Shown here: positions 7,142-14,699 of the stretch, one piece after another | Position numbering within the stretch: the stretch's first letter is position 1 | How the letters are laid out: each line of letters starts with the position of its first letter | From: Hominenteromicrobium sp964531265 | Lineage (GTDB): Bacteria; Bacillota; Clostridia; Oscillospirales; Acutalibacteraceae | Direction of reading: 5' to 3' | Assembly (NCBI GenBank): GCA_964531265.1 | Contig: CAZHDW010000007.1 | Span: 17,683 to 81,682 of the forward strand | Length of the DNA: 64,000 bases | Translations under genes and position numbers: made by a program | The notes under the pieces: generated by a model | What the model was told of the DNA's origin: nothing | Database searches by the model: none | The model's input: only the letters and a program-made list of their open reading frames with translations

Positions 7142-7648
7142 TTGCGTCTGCGTACAGTGGCGCTGAGCGGTATTCTCGGCGCAGTGCTGCTTGTAAGCCA
7201 GATAGCTCTGGCTCCTCTGCCGAATATTGAGGTGGTTTCCCTACTCGTCATGCTCTTCACACTGACACTCGGGAAATACGTCGGATATACGCTTGCCGTG
7301 TTCGTTCTTTTGGAAGGTCTTGTGTACGGCTTTGGCCTGTGGTGGTTCTCATACCTCTACATATGGGTGCTGCTTGCGGCAGTGACCTTTTTCCTGCGGA
7401 AAATGGATTCGCGGCTCGGCTGGGCGCTTGTCAACGGCTTTTTCGGTATGGCTTTCGGCGCTCTTACGGCAATACCGACAGTCATAATAAGCGGCTTTGC
7501 GGCCGGCGGTGCATATATCATAAGCGGAATACCGTTTGATATCATCCATGCGGTTTCGAATTTCATGGTGACGTTCCTGCTAATGCCTACCTTAAAAAGG
7601 CTGCTTTTAAGGCTGACCCACGCCATGCGTATCGGCACACGAATATAA
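7142..7648 (+). CDS. ECF transporter substrate-specific (S) component
   Basis: 168 residues, about five to six membrane helices: LSGILGAVLLVSQIALAP, VSLLVMLFTLTLGKYVGYT, LYIWVLLAAVTFFL, FGMAFGALTAIPTVI and FDIIHAVSNFMVTFLLMPTL. The layout and the FDIIHAVSNF segment are usual for S components of group II ECF vitamin transporters, which share an energising module such as the ecfA1-ecfA2-ecfT genes at 49.4-52.0 kb. The start TTG is immediately after the DUF4430 stop codon with no separate Shine-Dalgarno, which implies translational coupling. The substrate is unknown. Confidence 0.78.
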   Translation: MRLRTVALSGILGAVLLVSQIALAPLPNIEVVSLLVMLFTLTLGKYVGYTLAVFVLLEGLVYGFGLWWFSYLYIWVLLAAVTFFLRKMDSRLGWALVNGFFGMAFGALTAIPTVIISGFAAGGAYIISGIPFDIIHAVSNFMVTFLLMPTLKRLLLRLTHAMRIGTRI

Positions 7649-7654
7649 AAAATC

Positions 7655-7695
7655 AAGCTCCTGTCAAAGTGCTAGGCTTTGACAGGAGCTTTTTT
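7655..7695. terminator. Bidirectional intrinsic terminator
   Basis: A 15-bp perfect stem (7655-7669 with 7677-7691), 7-base loop, T run on one side and A run on the other. It ends the ECF S gene (+) and trkH (-). Confidence 0.9.
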
Positions 7696-7702
7696 GCGTT
7701 CG

Positions 7703-9160
7703 TTATCTCTTTCTGCTCCAGGTATCCTTGCTGAAAAGAACCAGCAGGGGGAATATCTCGAGGCGGCCGAGCAGCATATCCGCCGAGAGTATGAGCTTTG
7801 AGAACCAGCTGTAATGTCCGTAGTTCCCCGTAGCGCCCACCATCTCAAAGCCCGGGCCGATATTGTTAAAGCATGCAGCCACAGCGGAGATGTTAGTGCC
7901 TATCGAGTATCCGTCGACGGACACGAGGACAAAGCTCAAAAGGAAGATGAGGAAGTACACGGCAAGATAGGCGTTGACCGAGTTTAAGGTATCCTCGCTG
8001 ACAGTTTTGCCGTCCATGCGCACTGTAATGACACGGCGCGGATGCAGTGCCTTGCCGATCGTCTTGCGAATGCTCTTCAATATCAGCAGCACACGGGATA
8101 TTTTCAGGCCGCCTGTCGTACTGCCGGCACATGCACCGGTGAACATCAGCAGGAACAATATCGCCTTTGAAAAGGCCGGCCATTGCTCAAAATCCACACT
8201 GGCAAAGCCCGTAGTCGTTATGATACTGCTAACCTGATGTGCGGCATGGTGGAAGGCCTCATAGCCCGTGCTGAACATACTGCGCGTGTTGAATGTTATC
8301 AGAGCTATCGCGCTGCCTACAAGACCGACATAGAGTCGGAGCTCTTCGTTTTTCAAAACGGTCTTGAACTGGCCGATGAGGATCAGGTAGTAGAGGTTGA
8401 AATTCACGCCGAAAAGGAACATGAATACGGTGATAACGCTTTGCAGATATGCACTGTAGTCCGCAGTGCCGCTGACTCTTACGGAAAAGCCGCCTGTGCC
8501 TGCTGTGCCAAAGGCAATGCAGAGACTCTCGAAAACGGACATGCCGCCGAGAAGGAGGAAGATGAAGCATATGACCGTCATGATAATATAAATGCCGTAG
8601 AGTATCATAGCGGTCTGGCGAAGATGCGGAGTGAATTTTCCTACCTCAGGCCCGGCGCTCTCGGCACGCATCAGGTGCATTCCGAAGCCGGCGGTCTTCT
8701 TTGCCTGTGGCAGAACTGCGAGGATGAATACCAGCATACCCATGCCGCCCAGCCAGTGGCTGAAGCTGCGCCAGTAGAGATTGCATCGCGAAAGCAACTC
8801 GACGTTTGAAAGTATCGATGCACCGGTTGTGGTGAAGCCGGAAACTATCTCGAAAAAGGCATCTATGTAGTTTGGAATCTCACCGCTGAGATAAAAGGGC
8901 AGTGCGCCGAAAAGGGACATCAATATCCACGATATGCCCGTGCAGGCAAAGCCCTCCTGCGCATAGAAGACATTTTCACGGTTGCGGCTGAAGATCAGCA
9001 GCGTGCCGCCGAAAACAGCCATTGCCGCAATTGTCACGGCATAGGCCAGAATATTGCCGGGCTCGCCATCCCATACAGCCAAAAACAGCGGCACAAGCAT
9101 GAAGCCTGCCGTGATGATGACCGTAAGCGCGGTGATACGGCATATTACTTTAATATTCAT
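7703..9160 (-). CDS. trkH: Trk/Ktr potassium uptake protein, membrane subunit TrkH
   Basis: 485 residues with about ten or more membrane helices and the four half-conserved pore loops of the TrkH/KtrB superfamily, for example SGFTTTGASILS, GTAGTGGFSV, TTGFASVDFEQWP and FNNIGPGFE. The second stretch of diagnostic sequence is FTGACAGSTTGGLKISR. It carries K+ (often with Na+ dependence) across the cell membrane. It lies 12 bases downstream of trkA on the same strand, so the two form a trkA-trkH operon. GAGGTG precedes the ATG. Confidence 0.92.
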   Translation of the reverse strand: MNIKVICRITALTVIITAGFMLVPLFLAVWDGEPGNILAYAVTIAAMAVFGGTLLIFSRNRENVFYAQEGFACTGISWILMSLFGALPFYLSGEIPNYIDAFFEIVSGFTTTGASILSNVELLSRCNLYWRSFSHWLGGMGMLVFILAVLPQAKKTAGFGMHLMRAESAGPEVGKFTPHLRQTAMILYGIYIIMTVICFIFLLLGGMSVFESLCIAFGTAGTGGFSVRVSGTADYSAYLQSVITVFMFLFGVNFNLYYLILIGQFKTVLKNEELRLYVGLVGSAIALITFNTRSMFSTGYEAFHHAAHQVSSIITTTGFASVDFEQWPAFSKAILFLLMFTGACAGSTTGGLKISRVLLILKSIRKTIGKALHPRRVITVRMDGKTVSEDTLNSVNAYLAVYFLIFLLSFVLVSVDGYSIGTNISAVAACFNNIGPGFEMVGATGNYGHYSWFSKLILSADMLLGRLEIFPLLVLFSKDTWSRKR

Positions 9161-9172
9161 TTCTCAGACACC

Positions 9173-10534
9173 TCACGCGAAAATATCATTGAACTGCATA
9201 ATGGGCTCTTCACGATTGGTAACGATAACAACGGTATCACCCATCAGGAAGGATGAATTACCGTCCGGGATTTTGGTTTTCCCCTGGTGTGTTATGCAGG
9301 AGACGAGTATATCCTTTTTGAGACGAAGATCCTTCAGCGGCTCGCCGATATAGCGCGAATTCTTGTTGATGACGAATTCCAGTGCCTCAACGCGTCCATC
9401 GGCTATTCTGTGCACGGATATTGCGGCACCGGCCTGATTTTCCATGGCGCGCACGTACTGAACAACGTTTTCGCTGCACAGCTCCTTCGGGCTGACAACA
9501 CTGCCGATGGGCAGATTTTCGAGCATACCCGTTGTTTCTATGCGGTTTACCTTGGTTATGATATTTGGCACATTTCTTGTCGAGCCGTACATGGAGGTTA
9601 TTACGTTCTGTTCGTCAAGACCCGTCAGCGTGATGAGCGCATCCATTTCGGGCAGGCCCTCACTTTCGAGGATGTCCTGCGATGAGCCGTCGGCATGGAT
9701 TATGGCAGCCTTTGGCAGCATGTTTGTGAGTTGTACACAGCGCTCGGCGTTGTTTTCGATTATTTTTACATGCACACCGGCCTCGCAGAGGCTATGTGCA
9801 AGGTAATATCCGACGCGTCCGCCGCCGATAAGCATGGCGCTGCGCACCTTTCTCTGAGTGATGCCCATCTTTTTCATCAGCTCGGAAAGTGATGCCACGG
9901 GCGCTGTTACGAAGATGTGGTCTCCGCGGCAGAGTGTGGTATCACCGGTTGGAATAAACGCCTTGCCGTCGCGAATAACGGCGCAGACGAGCACCTTGCA
10001 GCCGCCGAGGACATTTGGCAGGTGGTGCAGTATAACATTTTCGAGCAGACCGCCCTCCAGTATTCTGAGTTCGACTATCTCTACGCGTCCCTTAGCAAAG
10101 GTTTCACGGTTGAGAAATCCGGGTATCTGCAAAAGACGGAACATTTCATGGGCTGCTTCACGCTCGGGGTTTACTATGAGCGACAGACCGAATTCCTCAC
10201 GCATGAGGTAGAGCTGCTCCCTGTATTCCGGGCTGCGAACACGCGCTATGGTGTGCAGGCCGGGGTTGAGCCTGCGCGCTGTCAGGCAGCACAGCAGGTT
10301 TATCTCATCGGCACTGGTTGCGGCCACCAACAGGTCGGCATCCTGCACATTGGCTTCACGCAGGGTGTCCATTGCCGCACAGTTTCCCGTGAGACTCATA
10401 ACGTCAAAATTCTGCATGTCACGCTCGATTACGTTCGGGTTGGAGTCGATCGTCACAAGATCGTGTCCCTCCTGCGAAAGAAGACGGGTCAGCGCGAGAC
10501 CTACTTTACCGTCACCCGCAATGATTATGTTCAT
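9173..10534 (-). CDS. trkA: Trk potassium uptake regulatory subunit TrkA (double RCK)
   Basis: 453 residues from the ATG at 10534, chosen because TTGGAGAAA lies upstream and the product then starts MNIIIAGDGKVGLALTRLL, the usual TrkA start; the frame is open a further 96 bases but without support. Two Rossmann RCK_N domains are visible (GDGKVG near 7-12, GGGRVG in the middle), each followed by an RCK_C (TrkA_C) domain, and IDSNPNVIERD binds the nucleotide ribose. It gates TrkH in response to NAD(H) or ATP/ADP binding. Confidence 0.92.
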   Translation of the reverse strand: MNIIIAGDGKVGLALTRLLSQEGHDLVTIDSNPNVIERDMQNFDVMSLTGNCAAMDTLREANVQDADLLVAATSADEINLLCCLTARRLNPGLHTIARVRSPEYREQLYLMREEFGLSLIVNPEREAAHEMFRLLQIPGFLNRETFAKGRVEIVELRILEGGLLENVILHHLPNVLGGCKVLVCAVIRDGKAFIPTGDTTLCRGDHIFVTAPVASLSELMKKMGITQRKVRSAMLIGGGRVGYYLAHSLCEAGVHVKIIENNAERCVQLTNMLPKAAIIHADGSSQDILESEGLPEMDALITLTGLDEQNVITSMYGSTRNVPNIITKVNRIETTGMLENLPIGSVVSPKELCSENVVQYVRAMENQAGAAISVHRIADGRVEALEFVINKNSRYIGEPLKDLRLKKDILVSCITHQGKTKIPDGNSSFLMGDTVVIVTNREEPIMQFNDIFA

Positions 10535-10651
10535 TTTTTTCTCCAATTCAAAATTACAATATAGCCTGAGAATTGCCGATAACAATTCAAGCATAGTATA
10601 CACCCGGCAATCGTAAAAGTACAGAGGCAAAATAATTTATCGCATACGAAA

Positions 10652-10683
10652 AGGCAGGGGCGCACGTATAAGCGTCCCTGCCT
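10652..10683. terminator. Hairpin between trkA and degV-family gene
   Basis: An 11-bp stem (10653-10663 with 10672-10682) that is perfect, with one G-U, in the forward RNA and has one mismatch in the reverse RNA. The reverse strand continues with TTTTCG, so it may terminate the DegV-family gene. Confidence 0.5.
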
Positions 10684-10696
10684 AAAAGCAACAAGA

Positions 10697-11605
10697 TTAT
10701 TTGGATTTACCGGTGTAAGGTGCACGCTCGTCACCGTAGAAGAACACAGCCACGGTTCCGGGGCCGCAGTGCGATGCGATGATCGTGCCGATATTGCAGA
10801 TGCGTATATCTCCCTGAATGTTCGGGAAGCGCTCGCGAATAGCCTCACGGGTAAGCTCGGCATCCGCCAGGCAGTTTGAGTGGCAGATAAAGCATTTTCC
10901 GGAGTAGGCTTCACCGTTTGCGGCGTGCTCCGCCATGGAATTCAGAGTGTGTTCAATAGCCTTTTTCTTGCCGCGTACCTTATCATATGCGATGATATGT
11001 CCGCTGTCGTCAAGTCTCATCACGGGGCAGATATTCAGCATTGCGCCGAGCATTGCGGCACTGCCGGAAACGCGTCCACTGCGGCGGAAATACTTGAGGT
11101 CGGTTGAAAAGAACTGATGGTGCACATTCTTTCTGTTTGCAAGCACCCACTGCTCAACCTCATCGAGGGAGCAGCCCTGGTCACGCATGTCTGCTGCCGA
11201 ATCGACGAGCATACCGTAGCCGGAGGAACTGCAAAGGGAATCGATGACCACAAGACGTCTGTCCGGATATTTTTCGCGCAGGGCTTCTGCGGCGATCATG
11301 GCGTTTGTAACCGAATTTGTCATGCCGGAGCCGAAGGCAATGTGGAGCACATCGCCACGCTGAAGCAGCGGCTCCAGAAATTCCTCATACTGGAATTCAT
11401 TGAGCTGTGAGGTGGTGGGCATTTTGCCACCGTTGAGAAGCTCGTAAAAATGCGGAAGAGCCTCCGGGTCACGACCCATATCGTCGATATATGAGCGTCC
11501 GTCAACGGAATAAGAGTAGAACATCAGCGGTATGCCGCGTGCATTCACATAGGCATAGGGCAGGTCGACGGTTGATTCACATGACAATATAAATTTATTC
11601 TCCAT
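10697..11605 (-). CDS. DegV family fatty-acid-binding protein
   Basis: 302 residues from the ATG at 11605 (AAAGGGGGAAA upstream; an in-frame ATG 66 bases earlier lacks such a site and lies too close to the promoter). Diagnostic: ILSCESTVDLP at the N-terminus, MPTTSQLNEFQYEEF, IAFGSGMTNSVTNA, and VIDSLCSSSGYGMLV. DegV/FakB proteins bind a fatty acid and present it to the FakA kinase. It is a single gene with its own consensus promoter (11680-11708). Confidence 0.87.
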   Translation of the reverse strand: MENKFILSCESTVDLPYAYVNARGIPLMFYSYSVDGRSYIDDMGRDPEALPHFYELLNGGKMPTTSQLNEFQYEEFLEPLLQRGDVLHIAFGSGMTNSVTNAMIAAEALREKYPDRRLVVIDSLCSSSGYGMLVDSAADMRDQGCSLDEVEQWVLANRKNVHHQFFSTDLKYFRRSGRVSGSAAMLGAMLNICPVMRLDDSGHIIAYDKVRGKKKAIEHTLNSMAEHAANGEAYSGKCFICHSNCLADAELTREAIRERFPNIQGDIRICNIGTIIASHCGPGTVAVFFYGDERAPYTGKSK

Positions 11606-11679
11606 TGGAAATTTTCCCCCTTTGCTGTAAAAACAGCATGGTTCTTTTGACGTATCAAGAGCCATATGCATATATTTAA

Positions 11680-11708
11680 ATTATAATGGATATGCTATGT
11701 GATTTCAA
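11680..11708 (-). promoter_or_regulatory. Sigma-A promoter of degV-family gene
   Basis: Reverse strand: TTGAAA (11703-11708), 17-base spacer, TATAAT (11680-11685). Confidence 0.8.
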
Positions 11709-11762
11709 GATTTCACAGCTTCAACAATTGTTTATTTTTCTGTTGGGTGGTAAAAACTGACT

Positions 11763-13112
11763 TCACTGCTCGTTTGCAAGCTTTACTATCCTGTCCCAGG
11801 TTATTGCACCTACTATGCCGTTGACCTCAAGCCCCTGCTCCCGCTGCACTGCGCGCACGGCGGCCTCGGTCTCCGGGCCAAAAGCTCCGTCCACCGTGAC
11901 GCGCGGTATGAAGCTGTGCGCTTCCGCAGCCCGGTTCAGCAAGGTTTGAAGCTCTGTCACGTCGTCGCCGCGAACACCCTGCAGGAGGTATCTTCCGGGA
12001 TATATCGGGCTGCTGTCCGATATCAGCTCCGGCGGAACGCTTGCGATCACTGCACGGTAGGTCTCAAGGAGCCGCGGAGAGGTTTCCGGGCCGAAGATAC
12101 CGTCCGGCGCAAGTCCGTTTACGCGCTGAAAGGCCAGTATTGCCTCCCGTGTTTGCTCATCGAATACGCCGTTCACCGGCGGCAGCGGTATTCGGTCATC
12201 AAAATAGGCGATGACGGCCAACAGATATTGCATTTCGCGCACCAGTCTGCCACTGTCACCGAGTCGCAGCACGGCAGGGTACAGCCTGTCGGCCTCCTCC
12301 GGAGTTATGCCCTCGGAGTACAGCTCGTTCAGGCGCTTTATACCGTTGTAAATCGACTTTATTTTGTACCATGTAGCTTTTCCGACCACTCCGTCCGCGG
12401 CAAGATTGAATATTTCCTGAAAATCCGTCACAGCCTGCTGAGTGTACATGTCAAAAAATCCGTTTGTTTCGGGTATGCGAGAAATCGCAGGGTAATTGCG
12501 CCCAATGCGGTTCAACTCCCTCTGTATGACGCGTACATCCTCGCCAACACTCCCAAAGCGAAGAGGCGCACCGGGGTAGGATTCACGCACATCGGCTACC
12601 GGAGCGTTGAAAACGATGTCTATGTCGTCGCCGTAGTAGCTTTGAAGTATTTCATAAGGCACAAGCCCCTCGTTTGCCAAGGTAACGGTGCCCCACTGCG
12701 AAAGGCCGTCGCACTGCGTTGTGGTACCGTTGCAGTACTGCGTGAAATAGGGCTGTATCGTCCCCTGCTTTACCACATAATCGTTGAAAATGTCATCGAC
12801 TATACGGGATATATTTTCGAAGACATCGCGGTTTGCAATGAATTTCTGGTCGTATTGTGTGGTACTTGTAATGTCAAAGTCGTATCCGCGGCTGCGATAA
12901 AACTCGGTATATACCCTGTTAAGAGCATATGATATCTGTGCAAGAATATTCGCACGTATCGCGTTTTCGGGCCAGTTCGGGTAAATCTCACTTGAGGCAA
13001 CGTTCTTGATATAATCCGGAAAGCTCACGCGCACGTTCTCCGCCGGCTGATCGGGAAGGCCGAGGTGCACGGTTATGAATTCCGGTATTGTAGGTCTGTC
13101 CGGGTAGGGCAT
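11763..13112 (-). CDS. SpoIID/LytB-domain protein with three peptidoglycan-binding domains
   Basis: 449 residues from the ATG at 13112, which has AAAGGAG at ideal spacing; an ATG 21 bases upstream lacks one. Residues 1-165 resemble SpoIID: YIKNVASSEIYPNWPENAI (catalytic glutamate likely E42), AQISYALNRVY, FDITSTTQYDQ, and DGLSQWGTVTLANEGL followed by YEILQSYYGDDIDIV. SpoIID is a lytic transglycosylase cutting denuded glycan in engulfment. Three PG_binding_1 domains follow (about 186-252, 283-350, 377-446; each with DGVVG, DGIFGPET or DGAFGPET). No signal peptide is visible, so it may work in the mother cell or be exported another way. The partner gene upstream ends 13 bases before. Confidence 0.8.
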   Translation of the reverse strand: MPYPDRPTIPEFITVHLGLPDQPAENVRVSFPDYIKNVASSEIYPNWPENAIRANILAQISYALNRVYTEFYRSRGYDFDITSTTQYDQKFIANRDVFENISRIVDDIFNDYVVKQGTIQPYFTQYCNGTTTQCDGLSQWGTVTLANEGLVPYEILQSYYGDDIDIVFNAPVADVRESYPGAPLRFGSVGEDVRVIQRELNRIGRNYPAISRIPETNGFFDMYTQQAVTDFQEIFNLAADGVVGKATWYKIKSIYNGIKRLNELYSEGITPEEADRLYPAVLRLGDSGRLVREMQYLLAVIAYFDDRIPLPPVNGVFDEQTREAILAFQRVNGLAPDGIFGPETSPRLLETYRAVIASVPPELISDSSPIYPGRYLLQGVRGDDVTELQTLLNRAAEAHSFIPRVTVDGAFGPETEAAVRAVQREQGLEVNGIVGAITWDRIVKLANEQ

Positions 13113-13125
13113 ACTGTCTCCTTTC

Positions 13126-13683
13126 TCATTCACCTGTCAGGCTGGCCTGAAAGCGTACCGGCTGGATGGAAACCACACCGTCAAAAACCGGCACCTGCCT
13201 GTATATCTCCGTTCGGTAGTTTGGGTGGCTCACGTAGATATCGTAGAGCGCGTACGGCATAAGAGTGCCGGGCTGCTGCGCAAGCGAGCCATTCGGTGCC
13301 GGGAGCACTATGCCGTCGAGAATTCCGCTTTCGTCCGTACTGCCGCCGGCGAATCTGCGTGCACCGTCAATAAAGCCGCGCGCCACAAGCACATCCGCAT
13401 TCGCAACGGGGACGGCCTGCGGCCCGGCAAAGGCCTGAATGCGCAGAAAGCCGATACTTTGGTTGCGCTCCAGAAAGCTTTCGAGGGTGTCGGGCGTTGG
13501 GGCGAATTCCTGTAGTGCATCAAGCTCCGGCGTTGCCTCGGGCAGATTCACCTCGGCGTTCGAATCCTCGGGCAGGTCTATGGACGTGCCTATCATTTCC
13601 GTGGCATAAGGACTGCCGGCGGCGGTTTTCATAAGCTCCGCACGGTATTTCGAAATGTTCCGGGGAGAAGGTTCTTTTTCCAT
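13126..13683 (-). CDS. Carboxypeptidase-regulatory-like domain protein, probable sporulation partner
   Basis: 185 residues. The first ~75 are acidic and low in structure; the rest (GFLRIQAFAGPQAVPVANAD ... YDIYVSHPNYRTEIY) looks like a beta-sandwich carboxypeptidase regulatory-like (CarboxypepD_reg/transthyretin-like) domain. It is followed 13 bases later by the SpoIID/peptidoglycan-binding gene, so the pair probably acts on spore or cell-wall peptidoglycan; this is inference from position. GAGAGGAGCC precedes the ATG. There is no signal peptide and no enzymatic motif. Confidence 0.6.
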   Translation of the reverse strand: MEKEPSPRNISKYRAELMKTAAGSPYATEMIGTSIDLPEDSNAEVNLPEATPELDALQEFAPTPDTLESFLERNQSIGFLRIQAFAGPQAVPVANADVLVARGFIDGARRFAGGSTDESGILDGIVLPAPNGSLAQQPGTLMPYALYDIYVSHPNYRTEIYRQVPVFDGVVSIQPVRFQASLTGE

Positions 13684-13765
13684 AAATATCAGGCTCCTCT
13701 CTGCTGTTCCTTACATAATAAGCGGACAGGCAAAAAAGGTGACAGCTTGTTTCAATTTGACTACA

Positions 13766-13867
13766 CGAACATTTTTTCGAAAAAATTAAAATGTTCGATT
13801 GACAAAACTCGAACATCTGTTTATAATAAGCTGTGTAAGAAACGAATGTTCGCAACACTTGTTCGAA
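13766..13867 (+). promoter_or_regulatory. Operator cluster of GAACAT/ATGTTC half-sites (LexA-like)
   Basis: GAACAT at 13767, ATGTTC at 13791, GAACAT at 13811, ATGTTC at 13846 and TGTTCG at 13860 crowd about 100 bases around a perfect promoter. ATGTTCGA (13791-13798) and TCGAACAT (13809-13816) make an 8-bp inverted repeat flanking the -35 box; CGAACATCTGTTTA (13810-13823) resembles the Gram-positive LexA box CGAACATATGTTCG. The layout predicts repression, with DNA damage as one possible inducer. Confidence 0.6.
13799..13827 (+). promoter_or_regulatory. Consensus sigma-A promoter
   Basis: TTGACA (13799-13804), 17-base spacer, TATAAT (13822-13827): a perfect consensus, overlapped by the half-site cluster. 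Confidence 0.9.
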
Positions 13868-13884
13868 TGAATGGAGGAGCTATC

Positions 13885-14163
13885 ATGATTTATTTACTTT
13901 TTGCATTAACAGCCACCGTCCTGCTGTGCGGAATGCTCTGCACTGTTGAGCTGCTGACGGATCTGTGGGAACGAATGGAGCAGCGTGGGGGCACCGCTCA
14001 TCACAGAACAAGAACGAGAAATGCGGAGTACGCCGCAAGAGCGCATGAAAGACCGGCAAGACAGCAGTCCGTCGGAGCCCTGCCGGACAGGGCGGAAATA
14101 GGCAATGTGTATTCCATGTCGGATAATTTTGCAGATCGTTTTTGCGAGGTGTGGAATTCCTGA
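13885..14163 (+). CDS. Small membrane protein, possibly damage-inducible
   Basis: 92 residues from the ATG at 13885 with GGAGGAGC upstream. One N-terminal membrane helix (MIYLLFALTATVLLCGMLCTV) is followed by an arginine-rich soluble tail (TAHHRTRTRNAEYAARAHERPARQ). I do not recognise the family. The stop codon overlaps the next start (TGATG). The combination of small size, a membrane anchor and an operator-covered promoter recalls SOS-induced division inhibitors of the YneA/SidA kind, but there is no LysM domain or sequence match, so this is only an analogy. Confidence 0.6.
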   Translation: MIYLLFALTATVLLCGMLCTVELLTDLWERMEQRGGTAHHRTRTRNAEYAARAHERPARQQSVGALPDRAEIGNVYSMSDNFADRFCEVWNS

Positions 14164-14537
14164 TGCAGGATATTGCAGAGCGCCTTTCGGAGTATGCGTC
14201 CTTAAAGCGTCGGCTCTCACTAAGACTTGAACTGCTTGATGAGCTTAAAGGGCTTGCGGAGCGACACGAGGGCGTGGAAAAGGACGGCGATGAGCTTTCA
14301 AGGGAGCTGCTTCTCGGTGACATATCGACGGATGTCAGTTCCATATATGAGCAGATAGGTCAGCTCGAGAAGCTTTTGAGCCGGGCGGAGGATCCGATAC
14401 TCAGGGAAATACTTGAGCGCCGATATATCGCGCAGGAGAACTTTTCGAAAATAGCCCTTGAGATGCATTACAGTGAGCGCCACATAAGGCGATTGCATTC
14501 GGCGGCGCTGAAAAAGCTGAGTGCAGGTGAGAATTGA
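14163..14537 (+). CDS. Sigma-factor region 4-like helix-turn-helix protein
   Basis: 124 residues. The first two thirds are charged coiled helix (LSEYASLKRRLSLRLELLDELKG); the end holds a helix-turn-helix, FSKIALEMHYSERHIRRLH, preceded by REILERRYIAQE, as in sigma-70 region 4 and the phage ArpU/DUF1492-type late regulators. It is translationally coupled to the membrane protein upstream (one-base overlap) and followed by a terminator, so the two form an operon. It probably binds DNA; the target is unknown. A phage or mobile-element origin is possible but no phage genes lie nearby. Confidence 0.65.
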   Translation: MQDIAERLSEYASLKRRLSLRLELLDELKGLAERHEGVEKDGDELSRELLLGDISTDVSSIYEQIGQLEKLLSRAEDPILREILERRYIAQENFSKIALEMHYSERHIRRLHSAALKKLSAGEN

Positions 14538-14554
14538 GCGTATTTATATGCATG

Positions 14555-14603
14555 AAAAGCTTCATAATTGCTGCTTTGCCGCGGCTTTTATGAAGCTTTT
14601 TTT
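14555..14603 (+). terminator. Intrinsic terminator
   Basis: A 13-bp perfect stem (14555-14567 with 14588-14600) with a GC-containing loop that can pair further, then Ts to 14603. It closes the two-gene operon upstream. Confidence 0.8.
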
Positions 14604-14699
14604 CTGTGTATGGACTGTTTTCTCGCATACGCTATTGCCAATGCAGCCGTTTTTTGATAAAGTATACCTAATACATTCCGCAAAAAGGGTCGTGGGAAA

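Noticed and set aside
11916..12932. Forward open frame of 338 codons opposite the SpoIID/PG-binding gene
   Set aside because: The reverse strand has recognised domains and a good ribosome site; the forward frame has neither.
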